In this document: in pieces, positions 5,202-5,722 of the stretch
Numbering within the stretch: the first letter of the stretch is position 1
How the letters are laid out: the number at the start of each line of letters is the position of its first letter
Assembly (NCBI GenBank): GCA_964396845.1
Contig: CAYNGH010000192.1
Coordinates: 1-5,722, forward strand
DNA length: 5,722 nt
Reading direction: 5' to 3'
Origin: CAYNGH01 sp964396845
GTDB lineage: Bacteria; Vulcanimicrobiota; JAJTBE01; CAYNGH01
The notes under the pieces: generated by a model
Told to the model about the DNA's origin: nothing
What the model saw: only the letters and a program-made list of their open reading frames with translations
Databases searched by the model: none
Translations under genes and position numbers: made by a program

Positions 5202-5722
5202 ATGATGAGAGGAATGTACACCGCGGCCTCGGGAATGATGGCACAGCAGATGAACATTGACAACATTTCCAACAACCTGGCCAACGTGGAGTCAACAGCC
5301 TTCAAGCAGTCCAGGGTTGATTTTCAGGATCTGCTCTATGCTCACACCCAGGATCCCAACACCGGAGCCACCGCAGGAAACCAGGTGGGTATGGGTGTCC
5401 GGGCTGCATCCACCCAGAAGATATTCACCCAGGGCACCATTGCCCGCACCGGCAACAATTTTGATGTTGCCATTGAGGGGGACGGGTTCTTCCAGGTGAC
5501 AACTCCCGATGGCAAAGTGGCCTTTACCAGGGACGGTGCCTTCACCCTCAACAAAGATGGTGAGCTGGTAACCCAGGCGGGCTATTCCACGGGGGTCAAG
5601 ATTCCCAAGGATCATACCAATGTCACAATCAAGCCCAACGGCGAAATTTGGGCAACCCAGATCAACGAGATCAAGGCCAAGCAGATTGGACAGATGAAAC
5701 TGACCCGGTTCCTGAACCCGAC
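5202..5722 (+). CDS. flgG: Flagellar distal rod protein FlgG (3' end outside window)
   Basis: The first 173 residues of FlgG, which forms the distal rod; the frame is still open at the window end (the family is usually about 260 residues). Seen in order: the N-terminal rod motif MYTAASGMMAQQMNIDNISNNLANV (5-29) and SRVDFQDLLY (37-46); the FlgG-type VGMGVRAASTQKIFTQGTIARTGNNFDVAIEGDGFFQV (62-99); and FTRDGAFTLNKDGELVTQAGY (108-128). The visible part ends in MKLTRFLNP, the usual entry to the last third. The ~21-residue DLLYAHTQDPNTGATAGNQVG stretch is the region that in FlgG is longer than in FlgF and stiffens the rod. The usual TTGFK after the first helix reads STAFK here, a mild departure. 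ATG 5202 has a consensus ribosome binding site; ATG 5205 is the alternative. Ring, chaperone or rod-cap genes such as flgA, flgH, flgI and flgJ often follow, but none can be seen here. Confidence 0.95.
   Translation, partial: MMRGMYTAASGMMAQQMNIDNISNNLANVESTAFKQSRVDFQDLLYAHTQDPNTGATAGNQVGMGVRAASTQKIFTQGTIARTGNNFDVAIEGDGFFQVTTPDGKVAFTRDGAFTLNKDGELVTQAGYSTGVKIPKDHTNVTIKPNGEIWATQINEIKAKQIGQMKLTRFLNP

Overview
The window carries seven protein-coding genes, all on the + strand, from a flagellated bacterium that makes selenoproteins. The base composition is moderate, with GC-rich genes and one AT-rich intergenic stretch. SelB, a cleavable Sec-type signal peptide and strong AGGAGG-type ribosome binding sites show a bacterium. 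The sequence alone does not fix the phylum. A Gram-negative, deep-branching or deltaproteobacterial-type lineage is only a guess.

Left block (1-2029): the 3' end of selB (selenocysteine-specific elongation factor, with its SECIS-reading winged-helix domains), then a small exported protein of unknown function built from two related ~50-residue units, then a galT-family nucleotidyltransferase. Gaps are 18 and 54 bases with no terminator seen, so the three could be co-transcribed, although no shared function is evident.

Middle (2030-2421): a 392-base non-coding region. Its most notable content is two copies of the inverted repeat TTAACA-N3-TGTTAA, 86 bases apart. The downstream copy supplies the -35 hexamer of a plausible housekeeping promoter. 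A GC-rich, hairpin-prone leader follows. This looks like the control region of the flagellar operon to its right. The repeats also read as TTAA-N7-TTAA, the geometry of CtrA boxes, but the lineage needed for that reading is not established.

Right block (2422-5722): a flagellar operon. A FliK-like protein (hook-length-control type C-terminal domain, and a middle region of short xPLTxxN repeats) overlaps by 14 bases a small protein that is only the cytoplasmic C-terminal part of FlhB and lacks the NPTH self-cleavage motif. Two rod genes follow, flgF (complete) and flgG (cut by the window end). The FliK-like/FlhB-C-like pairing resembles the ylqG-ylqH pair of Bacillus. It suggests an accessory export-switch module placed with the genes for the rod, one of the first axial structures exported.

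No tRNA, rRNA, CRISPR array, insertion sequence or phage gene was seen.
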